A stretch of DNA of 64,000 bases from Phycisphaerae bacterium (GTDB taxonomy: Bacteria; Chloroflexota; Anaerolineae; 4572-78; J111): contig JANQQF010000077.1 of the NCBI GenBank assembly GCA_028285035.1, positions 42,653 to 106,652 of the forward strand. The letters are read 5' to 3'. Both the position numbers and the translations under genes were made by a program. Positions 17,626-27,004 of this stretch are shown in pieces; the first letter of the stretch is position 1, and the number at the start of each line of letters is the position of its first letter. The notes under the pieces were generated by a model. It had not been told where the DNA came from and did not search any database. It saw only the letters and a list, made by a program, of their open reading frames with translations.

Positions 17626-17691
17626 TTCGTTGTCATATAAGCTTTACTGGCAAATAATATTTGTCTAAAATTCCGTTATTGACAATTCCCT

Positions 17692-18516
17692 ATGACATCA
17701 CAACACAACTTCACAGAATGGATCATTAGACTTGGTGTTGAAGTTCGTTATCTTCACCATCAATTACCATCACTCGATTCATCAACAATTACTGAACGTA
17801 CCGCTCAATACCGCAGGTTTTTACAACATATTTACAATCAAGCCAAAAAATCTCAAATCGATCTCATTCCTTATTATCAAGCTCTCGTCGAAATTGAGAC
17901 CACCCTGCGCCTTATAGAAGATGGTCCCCCAGAACAGGAACGGCCTAAAGACAAAATAGCCTTATTTATTGATGCGGCCAATCTGTCTCGTACAATTGAA
18001 CGCCAAACCCCTAAATCGGTTGATATTGACTATAAAAAACTTTTGGAATATTTCTCCCGAGAAGCCTTTATCCTACGTGCTTATTACTATACTGGTATAA
18101 ACAATGAAAACGAGTTGCATGACAATCGATTTTATCATTCGCTCAAACAAAAAGGATATCATCTTGTCACCAAACGGATCAAAACATTTCAGGATGGCAA
18201 ACGAAAAGGCAATCTAGATATCGAAATTGCCTTAGATATGTTGGAGCTAGCTTCAACCGTCGATCGAGTTGTTTTATTCTCAGGTGATGGAGATTTTGTT
18301 CCTGTGCTTAAACGTATAGGCAAAATGGGAGTTCGCACAGAGGTAGTTTCCTATGCGGGGGGAAGTAACAGCTCATTGGCGGCTGATCTCCGCGATACAG
18401 CCGATGTTTTTACAGATTTGGCTCAGATTATGGACCACATCATAATGACCAAGCCAACAAATAATAATCACAAAGCAAGAACAAACAACGATAAAAAAAG
18501 TGACTTGAAATCTTAA
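17692..18516 (+). CDS. NYN/LabA-like PIN-fold nuclease domain protein
   Basis: A 274-residue protein with an N-terminal helical region (about 1-85) and a NYN domain (about 86-250). The acidic residues of the PIN-like active site are visible in FIDAAN (D94), KGNLDIEIALDM (D176, D182) and SGDGDF (D199, D201). NYN proteins are Mg-dependent RNases, or inactive relatives such as LabA. The tail is Asn/Lys-rich and disordered. The stop codon lies inside the terminator hairpin. Confidence 0.85.
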   Translation: MTSQHNFTEWIIRLGVEVRYLHHQLPSLDSSTITERTAQYRRFLQHIYNQAKKSQIDLIPYYQALVEIETTLRLIEDGPPEQERPKDKIALFIDAANLSRTIERQTPKSVDIDYKKLLEYFSREAFILRAYYYTGINNENELHDNRFYHSLKQKGYHLVTKRIKTFQDGKRKGNLDIEIALDMLELASTVDRVVLFSGDGDFVPVLKRIGKMGVRTEVVSYAGGSNSSLAADLRDTADVFTDLAQIMDHIIMTKPTNNNHKARTNNDKKSDLKS

Positions 18517-18531
18517 TTCCAAGTCACTTTT
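18496..18531. terminator. Bidirectional terminator between NYN gene and tRNA-Arg
   Basis: A twelve-base-pair stem AAAAGTGACTTG / CAAGTCACTTTT. A-rich and T-rich flanks on both sides allow use by the plus-strand NYN gene and the minus-strand tRNA. Confidence 0.8.
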
Positions 18532-18547
18532 AATGACACATATCGAG

Positions 18548-18621
18548 CGCCCTCGGTAGGACTCGAACCTACAACCTGCGGCTTAGAAGGCCGATGCTCT
18601 ATCCGTTTGAGCTACGAGGGC
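18548..18621 (-). tRNA. tRNA-Arg (anticodon TCT)
   Basis: A complete cloverleaf of 74 bases. The acceptor stem is GCCCTCG/CGAGGGC with discriminator G, the D-arm is AGCTC..GAGC, the anticodon loop CTTCTAA (anticodon TCT) and the T-loop GGTTCGAGTCC. CCA is not encoded. It reads AGA codons as arginine. It lies just downstream of the two response regulator genes on the same strand. Confidence 0.95.
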
Positions 18622-18633
18622 ATATTTTAGAAA

Positions 18634-19020
18634 TCATCCCTCATCTTCGCCTAAAACACGTCTAATGCTTTTTATCAAATCTTTCGGGCCAAACGGTTTA
18701 GTAATATAATCAGCAACTTTTGCAACCTGCAACCCCAACACTTTGTCAATGCTTTGTGCCCGGGCTGTCACAACGATAACAGGAATATCTGCCAAGTCCT
18801 TATCGGCCTTCATTTGGCGATAAACTTCCCAACCATCCATATCTGGCATCATCAAATCAAGCAACACCAAGTCTGGTTTTTCTGTTTTAATCGCTTCTAA
18901 TCCCTTTGAACCGCCGACTGCACCTATGACCTCAAATCCTTCCCGTTCTAGAACAAGTCGGGTCAAATCAATCATTTCAGCTTCATCTTCGATGCAAAGA
19001 ATACGTCGCGTTTGGCTCAT
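18634..19020 (-). CDS. Single-domain response regulator (receiver only)
   Basis: A 128-residue CheY-like receiver with phosphoacceptor D55 in LVLLDLMMPD, acidic pocket ED at 11-12, conserved Thr in VVTARA and Lys in YITKPFG. There is no output domain, so it signals through protein contacts. It lies 20 bp after a close paralogue and downstream of the second MoxR cluster. A cognate kinase is not adjacent. Confidence 0.9.
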   Translation of the reverse strand: MSQTRRILCIEDEAEMIDLTRLVLEREGFEVIGAVGGSKGLEAIKTEKPDLVLLDLMMPDMDGWEVYRQMKADKDLADIPVIVVTARAQSIDKVLGLQVAKVADYITKPFGPKDLIKSIRRVLGEDEG

Positions 19021-19040
19021 ACCGAACTTTAATCTCCTGA

Positions 19041-19418
19041 TTAATTCTTTATCACCTTAGCTAAGCTTTGTCGCAAATCATTTGGAACAAAAGGCTTGGT
19101 CACATAATCACTAACGCCTGCTCGTTCACGAGCAATGATTTCCTCAAAAGAGCTATTACGCGCTGTAACGATAATCACTGGAATATCTTTAAGGACTGAG
19201 TCCTGTTGCATTTCTTGAAAAACTTCCCATCCGTCCATCTCTGGCATCATAATGTCCAAAAGTACGGCATCTGGAGGCTCTTCTCGCATTGCAGCTAACC
19301 CTTCACGTCCACTTGTTGCCCCTCGAACTTGATAGTTTTGTGGCTTCAGAATTAAACTTATCAGTTCAACAACACCAGGTTCGTCATCTATGCACAGAAC
19401 GTTAGTTTTCTCATTCAT
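19041..19418 (-). CDS. Single-domain response regulator (receiver only)
   Basis: A 125-residue receiver paralogous to the next gene: DD at 11-12, D55 in AVLLDIMMPE, VTAR, and Lys in YVTKPFV. No output domain. The start overlaps the end of a possible 41-codon reading frame (19411-19536). The pair may modulate the adjacent Bat-like complex or act elsewhere; only proximity supports the former. Confidence 0.9.
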   Translation of the reverse strand: MNEKTNVLCIDDEPGVVELISLILKPQNYQVRGATSGREGLAAMREEPPDAVLLDIMMPEMDGWEVFQEMQQDSVLKDIPVIIVTARNSSFEEIIARERAGVSDYVTKPFVPNDLRQSLAKVIKN

Positions 19419-19536
19419 CTTGATCGGGGCCCAATTCTTCTAGTACTAATTTAGGTTGATAAAGAAGGTTATGATTATGTAGTTTAGCATAAGCACAATG
19501 CTTTGTCCAGCCAAGTAATTTATCGCACTCAATCAT
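19411..19536 (-). CDS. Possible 41-residue protein coupled to the response regulator
   Basis: ATG to TGA frame of 41 codons, beginning MIECDKLLGW and ending LVLEELGPDQDE. It overlaps the receiver start by eight bases (ATGAATGA context), an arrangement typical of translational coupling. It fills the otherwise empty space between moxR and the receiver. The ribosome site is weak and I do not recognise the sequence, so it could be chance. Confidence 0.35.
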   Translation of the reverse strand: MIECDKLLGWTKHCAYAKLHNHNLLYQPKLVLEELGPDQDE

Positions 19537-19572
19537 AATAAGTCTCTAAAGTTAGAGATTTATTTCGTAATC

Positions 19573-20601
19573 CTATCGAACATGTTGAATTACTTGACGT
19601 AACAACTCATCTGGTGAAATAGCTTCAGCTTGCCCTTCAAAATTAAGAATTAATCGGTGACGTAAGGCAGGTAACATCATCGCTTGCAAATCCTGAATAT
19701 CAACATTATGTCGATTGTCAATTAAGGCAAAAATCTTTGCAGCAACAATCATCGCTTGCATCCCCCGCGGGCTAGCCCCGTATCGAACATAACGTTTGAT
19801 TGCATCGGGGGCCTTTGGATTATCAGGGTGTGTTGCTTCCAATAGACTTACGGCATAGGCCGTTAATTCTTTGGCAATCGGTACCTGCCGAGCAAGATTC
19901 TGCATCGCTACAATGGTTGCCCCATCAGTGACACCCATGGGCTGCATATCATGCGAACCAGTCGTTCGATTCGCGATTTCAAGTAACTCATCATGCGTAG
20001 GAAAGGGAACCTGAATTTGGAAAAAGAAGCGGTCTAATTGAGCTTCAGGTAAGGGGTATGTTCCTTCATTTTCAATCGGGTTTTGTGTTGCTAGAACAAA
20101 GAATGGCTGCTCCAGCGCATACGTCTGACGTGCGACCGTTACTTTTCGCTCTTGCATCGCCTCAAGTAGGGCAGACTGTGTCTTTGGCGTAGCCCGATTG
20201 ATCTCATCAGCAAGCACGATATTCGAAAAAATTGGACCTGCTTCAAAATGAAAATAGGTTCGATTCATCTCATCACTAGAAATAACTCGTGCCCCGACAA
20301 TGTCAGCGGGCATCAAATCTGGTGTAAACTGAATGCGGCTAAATGAGCAGTCAATCACTTGAGACAGGGTTGAGATTAGGAGGGTCTTTCCTAAGCCTGG
20401 TGCCCCTTCTAAAAGCACATTGCCTCCACCAATCAATGTAATCAATAATTGACGGACCAAATCTTTTTGCCCAACGATAATTTTTCCCACCTCTTCCTCA
20501 ATACCATAAACAATATTGCGAAAGTCATCGACGGACAGATAAGACTCTACATATTCGGTTGTCGGGTGATAACTTGTTTCGGGGTATGTTGTTGCGTCCA
20601 T
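19573..20601 (-). CDS. MoxR-family AAA+ ATPase (cluster 2)
   Basis: A 342-residue MoxR ATPase, clearly paralogous to the one at 8094-9086. Walker A is GAPGLGKT, Walker B VLADEINR, and the sensor signature is LATQNPIENEGTYPLPEAQ. It has about 20 additional N-terminal residues. Here moxR is the last gene of its cluster rather than the first. It probably assembles or activates the two large VWA proteins encoded immediately upstream. Confidence 0.92.
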   Translation of the reverse strand: MDATTYPETSYHPTTEYVESYLSVDDFRNIVYGIEEEVGKIIVGQKDLVRQLLITLIGGGNVLLEGAPGLGKTLLISTLSQVIDCSFSRIQFTPDLMPADIVGARVISSDEMNRTYFHFEAGPIFSNIVLADEINRATPKTQSALLEAMQERKVTVARQTYALEQPFFVLATQNPIENEGTYPLPEAQLDRFFFQIQVPFPTHDELLEIANRTTGSHDMQPMGVTDGATIVAMQNLARQVPIAKELTAYAVSLLEATHPDNPKAPDAIKRYVRYGASPRGMQAMIVAAKIFALIDNRHNVDIQDLQAMMLPALRHRLILNFEGQAEAISPDELLRQVIQHVR

Positions 20602-20648
20602 GTTTTATATCTCCTTCAATCAATTCCTATTGAATTTCATTTGTCTTT

Positions 20649-23306
20649 CTATTGAATGCGCAGGCCACCTAAACGTCGTAAGAATACTTCAAGTGGCCAT
20701 AAAATCAGCGCGGCTAATAAAAACCAGGGCCATAAAGCTGTACCCGTTTCAACTTCAATCCTTAATGTTTCCTCTAAGCAATCCTCAGATGCGTCATCAC
20801 AAACTATAGGGGGTAACGTTTCACCAAAAGAAAACGTTCGCCCACCTGTAGCTGTTGCGATACTTTGTAACAAGGTAATCCCTTGGGCGTCATCCGATAA
20901 TGCATATTCAGCGGGATAGGGAACCACAAAACCTGTTGTAGCCCTTTCCTCGGTATCCCCTAATCTTGTCTGAGCCACCATCAATTGATAGGCTCCCGGC
21001 TCATCAAGTTGAATCTGTTGCTGATATTGGCCTGGCGCGATCTGCCGCAAGGTAATCGGCACATTCTGCTCACCAGGGGTAATCAAAGTAGCCTGTGTAG
21101 GGGCTAAATCAACAGTTTCCCCTAGGGCCGTGACACCATCCGCACGCAGAGTAACAACACCACCTGTTGCAACATCCGCTCTCAGCTGTAACAGCCCTAA
21201 GTTTGGCGCGGGAATAGTATATCCTGTAACTTGTCCCCAAAATCGCGACGACTCAGGCCATTCATTCCAACTTGCAGCCCATTCCACTCCAGTATCTGAA
21301 CTCCAGGCAGCAACTCGGCCTAAGCCATAGCCCCAAACCGTCAGTAGGGCATCCTCAGGACCTGTATGCAAGACAACCTCAGCTTGGGGTTTAGGGGTCA
21401 TTGCAACATAACCAGAGAGTTGAGGCAATTCAGTTGCTAGAACCCGTTGCGGGTCTACATTGCCTGCGGTTAAACCCCGCAATATTGGATGTGGGGCTAA
21501 TACAGCGGGGATAAACTCGCCCTCTTGTACAGCATCACTCCGCAAAATGTCACTCTCTGAAATGGTTAATTCTGGTAACTGTTCTGGGTTTTCAGCAAGA
21601 TAATAGCGTCCCCCCCCTTGTTCAGCCAAATATTCAAGCAATTCAGTGTCGAGATCGCTACCAATCCCTATTGTAGATATTGTAATTCCCACCTCTTTAG
21701 CCGAATTGATCACAGGATCATAGGACTCATTACCATCACCATCAAAAGATTTACCATCACTAAACAATACGGTTAGCTTTGGTCCATCAAAGTCAACTTC
21801 TTCGACAAAGTTTGGAATACCAACCTCAAGGGCTTGCAAAATCCGCGTACCTCCACCTGGACGAGTAGTTGCAATTTGAGTTTGTATGCCTAACAATGTC
21901 GCACCATCACTAACAGGCTGGAAAGGCACAACCCATTGAAATCGATTATCAAAAATGAGAACACCAATTAGATCATCGGGTCCCAAAATCTCTGTCGCCC
22001 GAATTGCCGCTTCTTGAGCCATTGGCAGTTTCTGGCCCTCGTCCATACTACCTGAGTGATCGATAACCAATAACAGCGCAACAGGAGGACGCTCATCCCG
22101 AGGGGGAGGATCCATATCAAGAGGGAGGACTTCAACCAGCGGGGTATCATCATAGGCCCCCAAACTATAGCTGTGACGCCCCCCTGTCACGACAAGACCG
22201 CGCCCTAGACTTCGTACAAATTCTTGAATAGCAAGCATTTGTTCAAGTTGTAAAGAACGAGCTGACACGTCGACTAATACCATTCCTGCATATGGTTCTA
22301 AATCTGAGAGACGAGTCGGTAGATTTTGCGCTTGTATTCGATTTGTAATAAAACCGGCTTGCTCCAACTCGGCAGCAAATTCAGTAGCCAAGACTGGTTC
22401 ATCTGCGACAACTAAAACTGTCGGTGGTGGGTAAACCTGAGTAAAGGCTGAAGCAATATTATTGCGGGCCTCTTGATCTTGCTCAGGCTGTACCGGTTTA
22501 ATAATCGCATCAAATGTATTGGAGCCAAGCATTGTGGCATCCGCAGTAAACGTAAATTGATTACCACCCACATCAAGCGCCGTTACATCTTCCGCCAAAA
22601 TCGTTGAATTTTGTATAAGTTGCAAATTCACTTCAGTTGATGCTGTACTATGAATCACAATTTCAACATCAAAGGTTTCGCCTTCACGCAAGATAGGAGG
22701 CACATCTATACTAACCACACGCACTTCACTGAGCGGGAGCGATTCTGCCCCAATCAATACATCAACCGGAATGTCCTGCCGAGTTAATTGATCTAATGTG
22801 CGTTCAAGGTCACCATCAGACGTATCAACACCATCCGATAATAGAAGGAGGCGTCCTGACTCATTATTTAGTAACTCAGCTCCAAGATTTAGGGCATCTG
22901 AAATATTAGATACTTCTGGATTCAAGGCCAATACTGATTGATCAGCCGTCTCCGCCACACCAGTCAAAGTAGCCTGATCTGCAAAATAAAGAATATCATT
23001 ATTAGGAAACTGGGTAGTCAAACGTACAGCTTCTTCACGGAAGCGAGTTCGATCTATTTCCGAAAGGCTATCAGACTGATCCACCAGCAAAACCGCAGGG
23101 TCACTAAATGTTTCAACGGCAGCAGTGTCTGAGGCAGGTGATGTCGGATGGGCAAGTGCGACAACAATCAACACCACGATAATTAGGCGAACCAAGAAAG
23201 GGGCAAATGGTTTAAAGCGTCGACGCCAACCAGCAACCACTAAAATTAACCACAAAATGGGCAAAATGATGAGAAAGGCTGGACTTTGGAAGACTATTTC
23301 CGCCAT
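20649..23306 (-). CDS. Large membrane protein with two VWA-like domains and a GATase-like domain
   Basis: An 885-residue protein. Two N-terminal helices (about 8-26, 36-54) come first, then a VWA-like domain with MIDAS-type DQSDS (about 76-80). A beta-sandwich region follows, then a class-I-glutamine-amidotransferase-like segment (about 300-400, GRGLVVTGGRHSYSLGAYDD). A second VWA domain carries DHSGS (about 425) and LFSDG, and the protein ends with a large beta-rich region and a C-terminal helix. No catalytic Cys is evident in the GATase-like part, so it is probably structural. An AAGGAGG site precedes the ATG. It overlaps the upstream VWA gene by 13 bases. Confidence 0.82.
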   Translation of the reverse strand: MAEIVFQSPAFLIILPILWLILVVAGWRRRFKPFAPFLVRLIIVVLIVVALAHPTSPASDTAAVETFSDPAVLLVDQSDSLSEIDRTRFREEAVRLTTQFPNNDILYFADQATLTGVAETADQSVLALNPEVSNISDALNLGAELLNNESGRLLLLSDGVDTSDGDLERTLDQLTRQDIPVDVLIGAESLPLSEVRVVSIDVPPILREGETFDVEIVIHSTASTEVNLQLIQNSTILAEDVTALDVGGNQFTFTADATMLGSNTFDAIIKPVQPEQDQEARNNIASAFTQVYPPPTVLVVADEPVLATEFAAELEQAGFITNRIQAQNLPTRLSDLEPYAGMVLVDVSARSLQLEQMLAIQEFVRSLGRGLVVTGGRHSYSLGAYDDTPLVEVLPLDMDPPPRDERPPVALLLVIDHSGSMDEGQKLPMAQEAAIRATEILGPDDLIGVLIFDNRFQWVVPFQPVSDGATLLGIQTQIATTRPGGGTRILQALEVGIPNFVEEVDFDGPKLTVLFSDGKSFDGDGNESYDPVINSAKEVGITISTIGIGSDLDTELLEYLAEQGGGRYYLAENPEQLPELTISESDILRSDAVQEGEFIPAVLAPHPILRGLTAGNVDPQRVLATELPQLSGYVAMTPKPQAEVVLHTGPEDALLTVWGYGLGRVAAWSSDTGVEWAASWNEWPESSRFWGQVTGYTIPAPNLGLLQLRADVATGGVVTLRADGVTALGETVDLAPTQATLITPGEQNVPITLRQIAPGQYQQQIQLDEPGAYQLMVAQTRLGDTEERATTGFVVPYPAEYALSDDAQGITLLQSIATATGGRTFSFGETLPPIVCDDASEDCLEETLRIEVETGTALWPWFLLAALILWPLEVFLRRLGGLRIQ

Positions 23307-25213
23307 GCGAGACCTCCTTCAACTACCACAATAATCAAAGCAGCAATGGCCAACCAGGACCAATACTCTTCAAAGTCCGTCTCAATGGGAGCTTCTCCCG
23401 CGCCAATATCAACGGTCTGAACTAGGTTCGAATCAAATCGAGTGGTTAAATTGGATTCTAAGGCCGATCCAGCGTGGACTGCAAACCCACCTCTGACTTT
23501 ATCTTGTTGGTCATAAATTTGGTAAACACCAGGTAATTTAGTTCGAGTAAAAGACATTTCATTCACATTCGAGGTAACTGGACTAGGTGATAAGCGTTGA
23601 CCACTGGGTAATTCAACGGCTGTATTCTGGCTAATATCAACGGGTTGTCCGACCGAGATAACCGGAGGAACATCAGCAAAAAGTAGATTGGACAATGTAT
23701 TCCCTGTTAGCAATGGAAGGGCTAATCGCGCTGGCAAATTGCTTTGGGCCAAGTCAAATGTCCAAACGACAATACGACTATCATCAACGGTGCCGTGAAA
23801 AATGAGCGGAAACTCCCGTTGAGACTCACCAAAGACCGGCGTTCCACTAGCCACCAAATCAACGTCAGCCCAAATGGGTGGAGCAATCGAAATAAGCTGT
23901 TTAAAGTGAACACCCGACCAATCGATCCCTGCGGCCAACTCGGAACCACTGCTTGGATTGGGGCGAAGATTTCGCATGTATTCTTGGCCGCTCAGCAGAG
24001 GGTGCTCCAACGTTGGGTTAAGCACTAACAGGTTACCCGCAGGCCACGCCATTAAAGAAGGGGGTAAGCTATCAAATACAACAAGGTCAAAATTAAGTAG
24101 GTCTATTGTCTCAAGCTCTGACATATCTGCTACGGTCACTACAACCCCGGATTGGGCTTCAAACGCACGCACTAAGGCATCTTGAGCCGCAGATAACTCT
24201 TCGTCTAAAACTCTGGTAAACAGCAAGACCTGATGGCTTGTTGTGGTGGTAAGTAACAATTCGGCTTGATTATCCAGAGGCAAGCCATCAGCTTCCAAAA
24301 TTTCAACTTTGATGCGCCCCGCACTCGCTGGTACGGTCCAAATGCGGGTTACTTCTCCTTGAGCCTCTAAAGAAATCGGGCTTTCATCAATCACCCGTGT
24401 CTCACTTGCCAATTGCAAGGTCCGCTCGACGGTGGTATCAGCATAATTGATAACCCGAGCAAAAACACGATATTGACCATCTGGCAATTGCGTGGCCGAA
24501 ACATTAACCAAGGCTTGATTGGCTGTATTTTCTACCCCAAAGCTCAACCATTCCAAAGGAGCCATTACCGGTGGCAATTCTGCCGCGTCGTTACGATAAT
24601 TGCCATCCGTTAAAATCGTAATTTGATTGGGCCGATCATCAGCCAAGAGACCGTTGGCCAAGGTAATCGCTGTAGACAAATCAGCCCCAACCCCACCCGG
24701 CACAAAATTATCGAGGGTAAGTACGGCTTCATCTCGTTGAATGCCTTCACCACTCAAGAGAATAGTCGCGTCATCGGCGAGGTCGATAATGACAAAGCTA
24801 TCATCATCAGTTAATGAGCGTAATCGTTCTTGCACGGTCTGACGCGCCACATCAAAGCGACGAGTCGTCCCTAAAAGTGCACCATCACTACCAAATGCAG
24901 ACTGATCTTCAGCCAACATGCTGGTCGTTGTATCTAAAATAAAGATGTAGTGTTGCGGTTGGGGCAAGAAGAAAGAAGAGACCGGCTGGCTGAGGCTAAA
25001 GGTCAGGAATGCCGCCGCAAGCAACTGCAAAATCAAGAGCAGGGTCAATGGAATACTACGCGGCAAACCACCTTCACGCTGTTGTTGTAATCCCAGCCAC
25101 AAACGAAGACTAGAGATTGACAAGTGTTCTCGACGATTGCGGAGTAAATGTAATATAAGAATAATGGGTATGGTTAACAAGCCAAATAAGGCTGCAGGTA
25201 CGAGTAAGCTCAT
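23294..25213 (-). CDS. BatA-N/VWA-domain membrane protein
   Basis: A 639-residue protein. It starts with the aerotolerance N-terminal helix pair (PF07584-like, LHLLRNRREHLSISSLRLW), has a VWA domain with MIDAS DTTTS (about 87-91), then an extended beta-rich region and a C-terminal membrane helix (about 616-634). I chose the inner ATG because it overlaps the DUF58 stop (ATGA) and begins directly before the helix; an upstream in-frame start would add 18 unrelated residues. It probably partners with the 885-residue protein. Confidence 0.85.
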   Translation of the reverse strand: MSLLVPAALFGLLTIPIILILHLLRNRREHLSISSLRLWLGLQQQREGGLPRSIPLTLLLILQLLAAAFLTFSLSQPVSSFFLPQPQHYIFILDTTTSMLAEDQSAFGSDGALLGTTRRFDVARQTVQERLRSLTDDDSFVIIDLADDATILLSGEGIQRDEAVLTLDNFVPGGVGADLSTAITLANGLLADDRPNQITILTDGNYRNDAAELPPVMAPLEWLSFGVENTANQALVNVSATQLPDGQYRVFARVINYADTTVERTLQLASETRVIDESPISLEAQGEVTRIWTVPASAGRIKVEILEADGLPLDNQAELLLTTTTSHQVLLFTRVLDEELSAAQDALVRAFEAQSGVVVTVADMSELETIDLLNFDLVVFDSLPPSLMAWPAGNLLVLNPTLEHPLLSGQEYMRNLRPNPSSGSELAAGIDWSGVHFKQLISIAPPIWADVDLVASGTPVFGESQREFPLIFHGTVDDSRIVVWTFDLAQSNLPARLALPLLTGNTLSNLLFADVPPVISVGQPVDISQNTAVELPSGQRLSPSPVTSNVNEMSFTRTKLPGVYQIYDQQDKVRGGFAVHAGSALESNLTTRFDSNLVQTVDIGAGEAPIETDFEEYWSWLAIAALIIVVVEGGLAWRK

Positions 25214-26217
25214 TTTAGCACCTGCCGTAAACGAAGATAGGGAACTATTTTTTGTTCCAAAGGCCATTCGGCGAGAACCTGGCTATAAATAGCCCCCCGT
25301 CTGCTACAAACTGACTGCAACTCAGTACACCAGCGACGTACACGCAAACGGTATTCAGCCAAGGTCGCCTGATTTATTCGAAAAGGAAGATTTTGCTTCG
25401 TCTCAATATCTTCAAAATCAAATTCTCCTGTCAGATCTGGCTGCACTTCCATCGTTGAAAGAAGATGGAGTACCATTACTTGCCATCGAGGGGGAGACAT
25501 ATGACGCAATCCTTCAGACAGATCCTCGAGACCTTTGTTAAAATCCCCTTCGTCAGAAACTGTATCAAGCATATCTGACAGCAAGAGCAACACCCCACCT
25601 CGTGGATAAGCTCGAGCATAACGCAAGAGTACTGTAGACAAATCCGTTTCTTGCGCCGAGCCATCGTGGGGCATTGGGCTCATGTTGGTTAAGTAATTCA
25701 GGCTGCGAGTCACTTGACGTTTGCCGTGGCTCGGGCCAAATTGCTCGCCCAACGTCTGAGCAAATGGGGTGATCGTGACTCGGACTCCATCAGCCAAGCC
25801 AAGATAGCCTAAGGCACCAGTTAAACGACGGGCCATATCCCACTTACTAGTAGGTGACCAATCTGCTTTATCATTTTTCAAATGATGGTCACTGAGGGTC
25901 CATCCCATTGAGGGGCTAGCATCAAGAAGGATATGGAGATCAATTTGTTGGGTGGTTTCACCTAATTTGACGAGCAACTCTTTGTGACGCCCATAGGCAT
26001 TCCAATCAACATAACGAAAATCATCACCACTTGTATAGGGACGATGATCTCTAAAATCTGTAGCCAAGCGTAAATTCCGGCTACGTTGTTCACCAATCAT
26101 CCCACCACGTAGATCTGGAGCTGTTCGAAATGCTAGTCGTTCCAATCGCAACAGGAAAGACTCATCAAAGAGGGCTGGAGACGATTTTTGAGAAGATTGT
26201 TTGAAAAATTTGAACAT
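25210..26217 (-). CDS. DUF58 domain protein (cluster 2)
   Basis: A 335-residue DUF58 protein. The family signature is split over about residues 40-80 (LATDFRDHRPYTSGDDFRYVDW and related) and is followed by a VWA-like site DASPS. It is paralogous to the DUF58 protein of cluster 1. It is followed with a four-base overlap by the VWA gene and preceded by DUF2905 at 4 bp. Confidence 0.9.
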   Translation of the reverse strand: MFKFFKQSSQKSSPALFDESFLLRLERLAFRTAPDLRGGMIGEQRSRNLRLATDFRDHRPYTSGDDFRYVDWNAYGRHKELLVKLGETTQQIDLHILLDASPSMGWTLSDHHLKNDKADWSPTSKWDMARRLTGALGYLGLADGVRVTITPFAQTLGEQFGPSHGKRQVTRSLNYLTNMSPMPHDGSAQETDLSTVLLRYARAYPRGGVLLLLSDMLDTVSDEGDFNKGLEDLSEGLRHMSPPRWQVMVLHLLSTMEVQPDLTGEFDFEDIETKQNLPFRINQATLAEYRLRVRRWCTELQSVCSRRGAIYSQVLAEWPLEQKIVPYLRLRQVLK

Positions 26218-26221
26218 GGTT

Positions 26222-26446
26222 TTATCGCAAAACTCTGCTAATAATTGATAGAATAATACTCAATACAATACTCAAAATAATCATTGATGTAATTGGTGCG
26301 TAAAATTGCACATTTTCGCCTTCAATTCGAACATCACCAGGTAATTGACCAAACCAACCCAGCTTATCGGCAAAAAACCAGACACCCAGACCAATGACAA
26401 CTAAAATTATTCCGATAATAACGATTACTTTTCCCAGATTTTCCAT
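26222..26446 (-). CDS. DUF2905 small membrane protein
   Basis: A 74-residue protein with two hydrophobic helices (about 5-25 and 51-72) around the conserved loop WFGQLPGDVRIEG and FYAPITS, the hallmark of DUF2905 (PF11146). Function unknown. It heads the DUF58-VWA-VWA-MoxR cluster, 4 bp before DUF58. The divergent SRPBCC gene lies 56 bp away. Confidence 0.88.
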   Translation of the reverse strand: MENLGKVIVIIGIILVVIGLGVWFFADKLGWFGQLPGDVRIEGENVQFYAPITSMIILSIVLSIILSIISRVLR

Positions 26447-26502
26447 CAGACTCTGTCAATGTTAAAATACAGACTTACTTTCACAAAATTTAGGAGCATG
26501 CA

Positions 26503-26955
26503 TTGCATAGCGCAACCGATACAGTTCAAGTTAAAGCAACAGCAGAACAAACTTGGGCTGTTTTATCTGACCTCAAGCGTTTACCAGAATGGTACGTTCC
26601 CGCCCAAGGCATCAAAATTTTAACCGAAGGCCCTGTTCGCGAAGGCTGGCAATTCAGCCTTGCGGTTCGAACAATGGTTGGCATCGTTTTGGATGCTCTC
26701 GGTACGGTTAAAGAGTTTGACCCCGCAACCAAAACCATTGTTTGGCGTGGTCAAGCTAGAGGCATTGCTGGTGATAGTCGCTGGCAAATTACTGAAACAC
26801 CCGACGGCCACGCTCAAATCAATCACACCTTTGAAGGCCAAGGTTGGTTGATGTTCCTCTCGCAAAATTTGGGTCGAAATAAACTGACCGTTCATAAACG
26901 TTTAACCAATCTAAAACAGTTAGCAGAACACGAAGCCGCAGAATTAGCTTCATAA
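26503..26955 (+). CDS. SRPBCC/START-like ligand-binding protein
   Basis: A 150-residue protein of the polyketide cyclase/START fold. It opens with TVQVKATAEQTWAVLSDLKRLPEW, contains the central strands GIVLDALGTVKEFDPATKTIVWRG in part, and ends with a long C-terminal helix. Such proteins have a hydrophobic cavity and various roles. The TTG start has AGGAG six bases upstream. It is the only plus-strand gene inside the second cluster. Confidence 0.8.
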   Translation: MHSATDTVQVKATAEQTWAVLSDLKRLPEWYVPAQGIKILTEGPVREGWQFSLAVRTMVGIVLDALGTVKEFDPATKTIVWRGQARGIAGDSRWQITETPDGHAQINHTFEGQGWLMFLSQNLGRNKLTVHKRLTNLKQLAEHEAAELAS

Positions 26956-26957
26956 TC

Positions 26958-26992
26958 ACCAAAATAATGTGGAGATCTCACATTATTTTGGT
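26958..26992. terminator. Perfect inverted repeat between convergent genes
   Basis: ACCAAAATAATGTG (26958-26971) is exactly complementary to CACATTATTTTGGT (26979-26992) with a seven-base loop. Being AT-rich on both arms and between two convergent genes, it probably acts as a bidirectional terminator. Confidence 0.75.
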
Positions 26993-27004
26993 ACCCCTAT
27001 CAAC

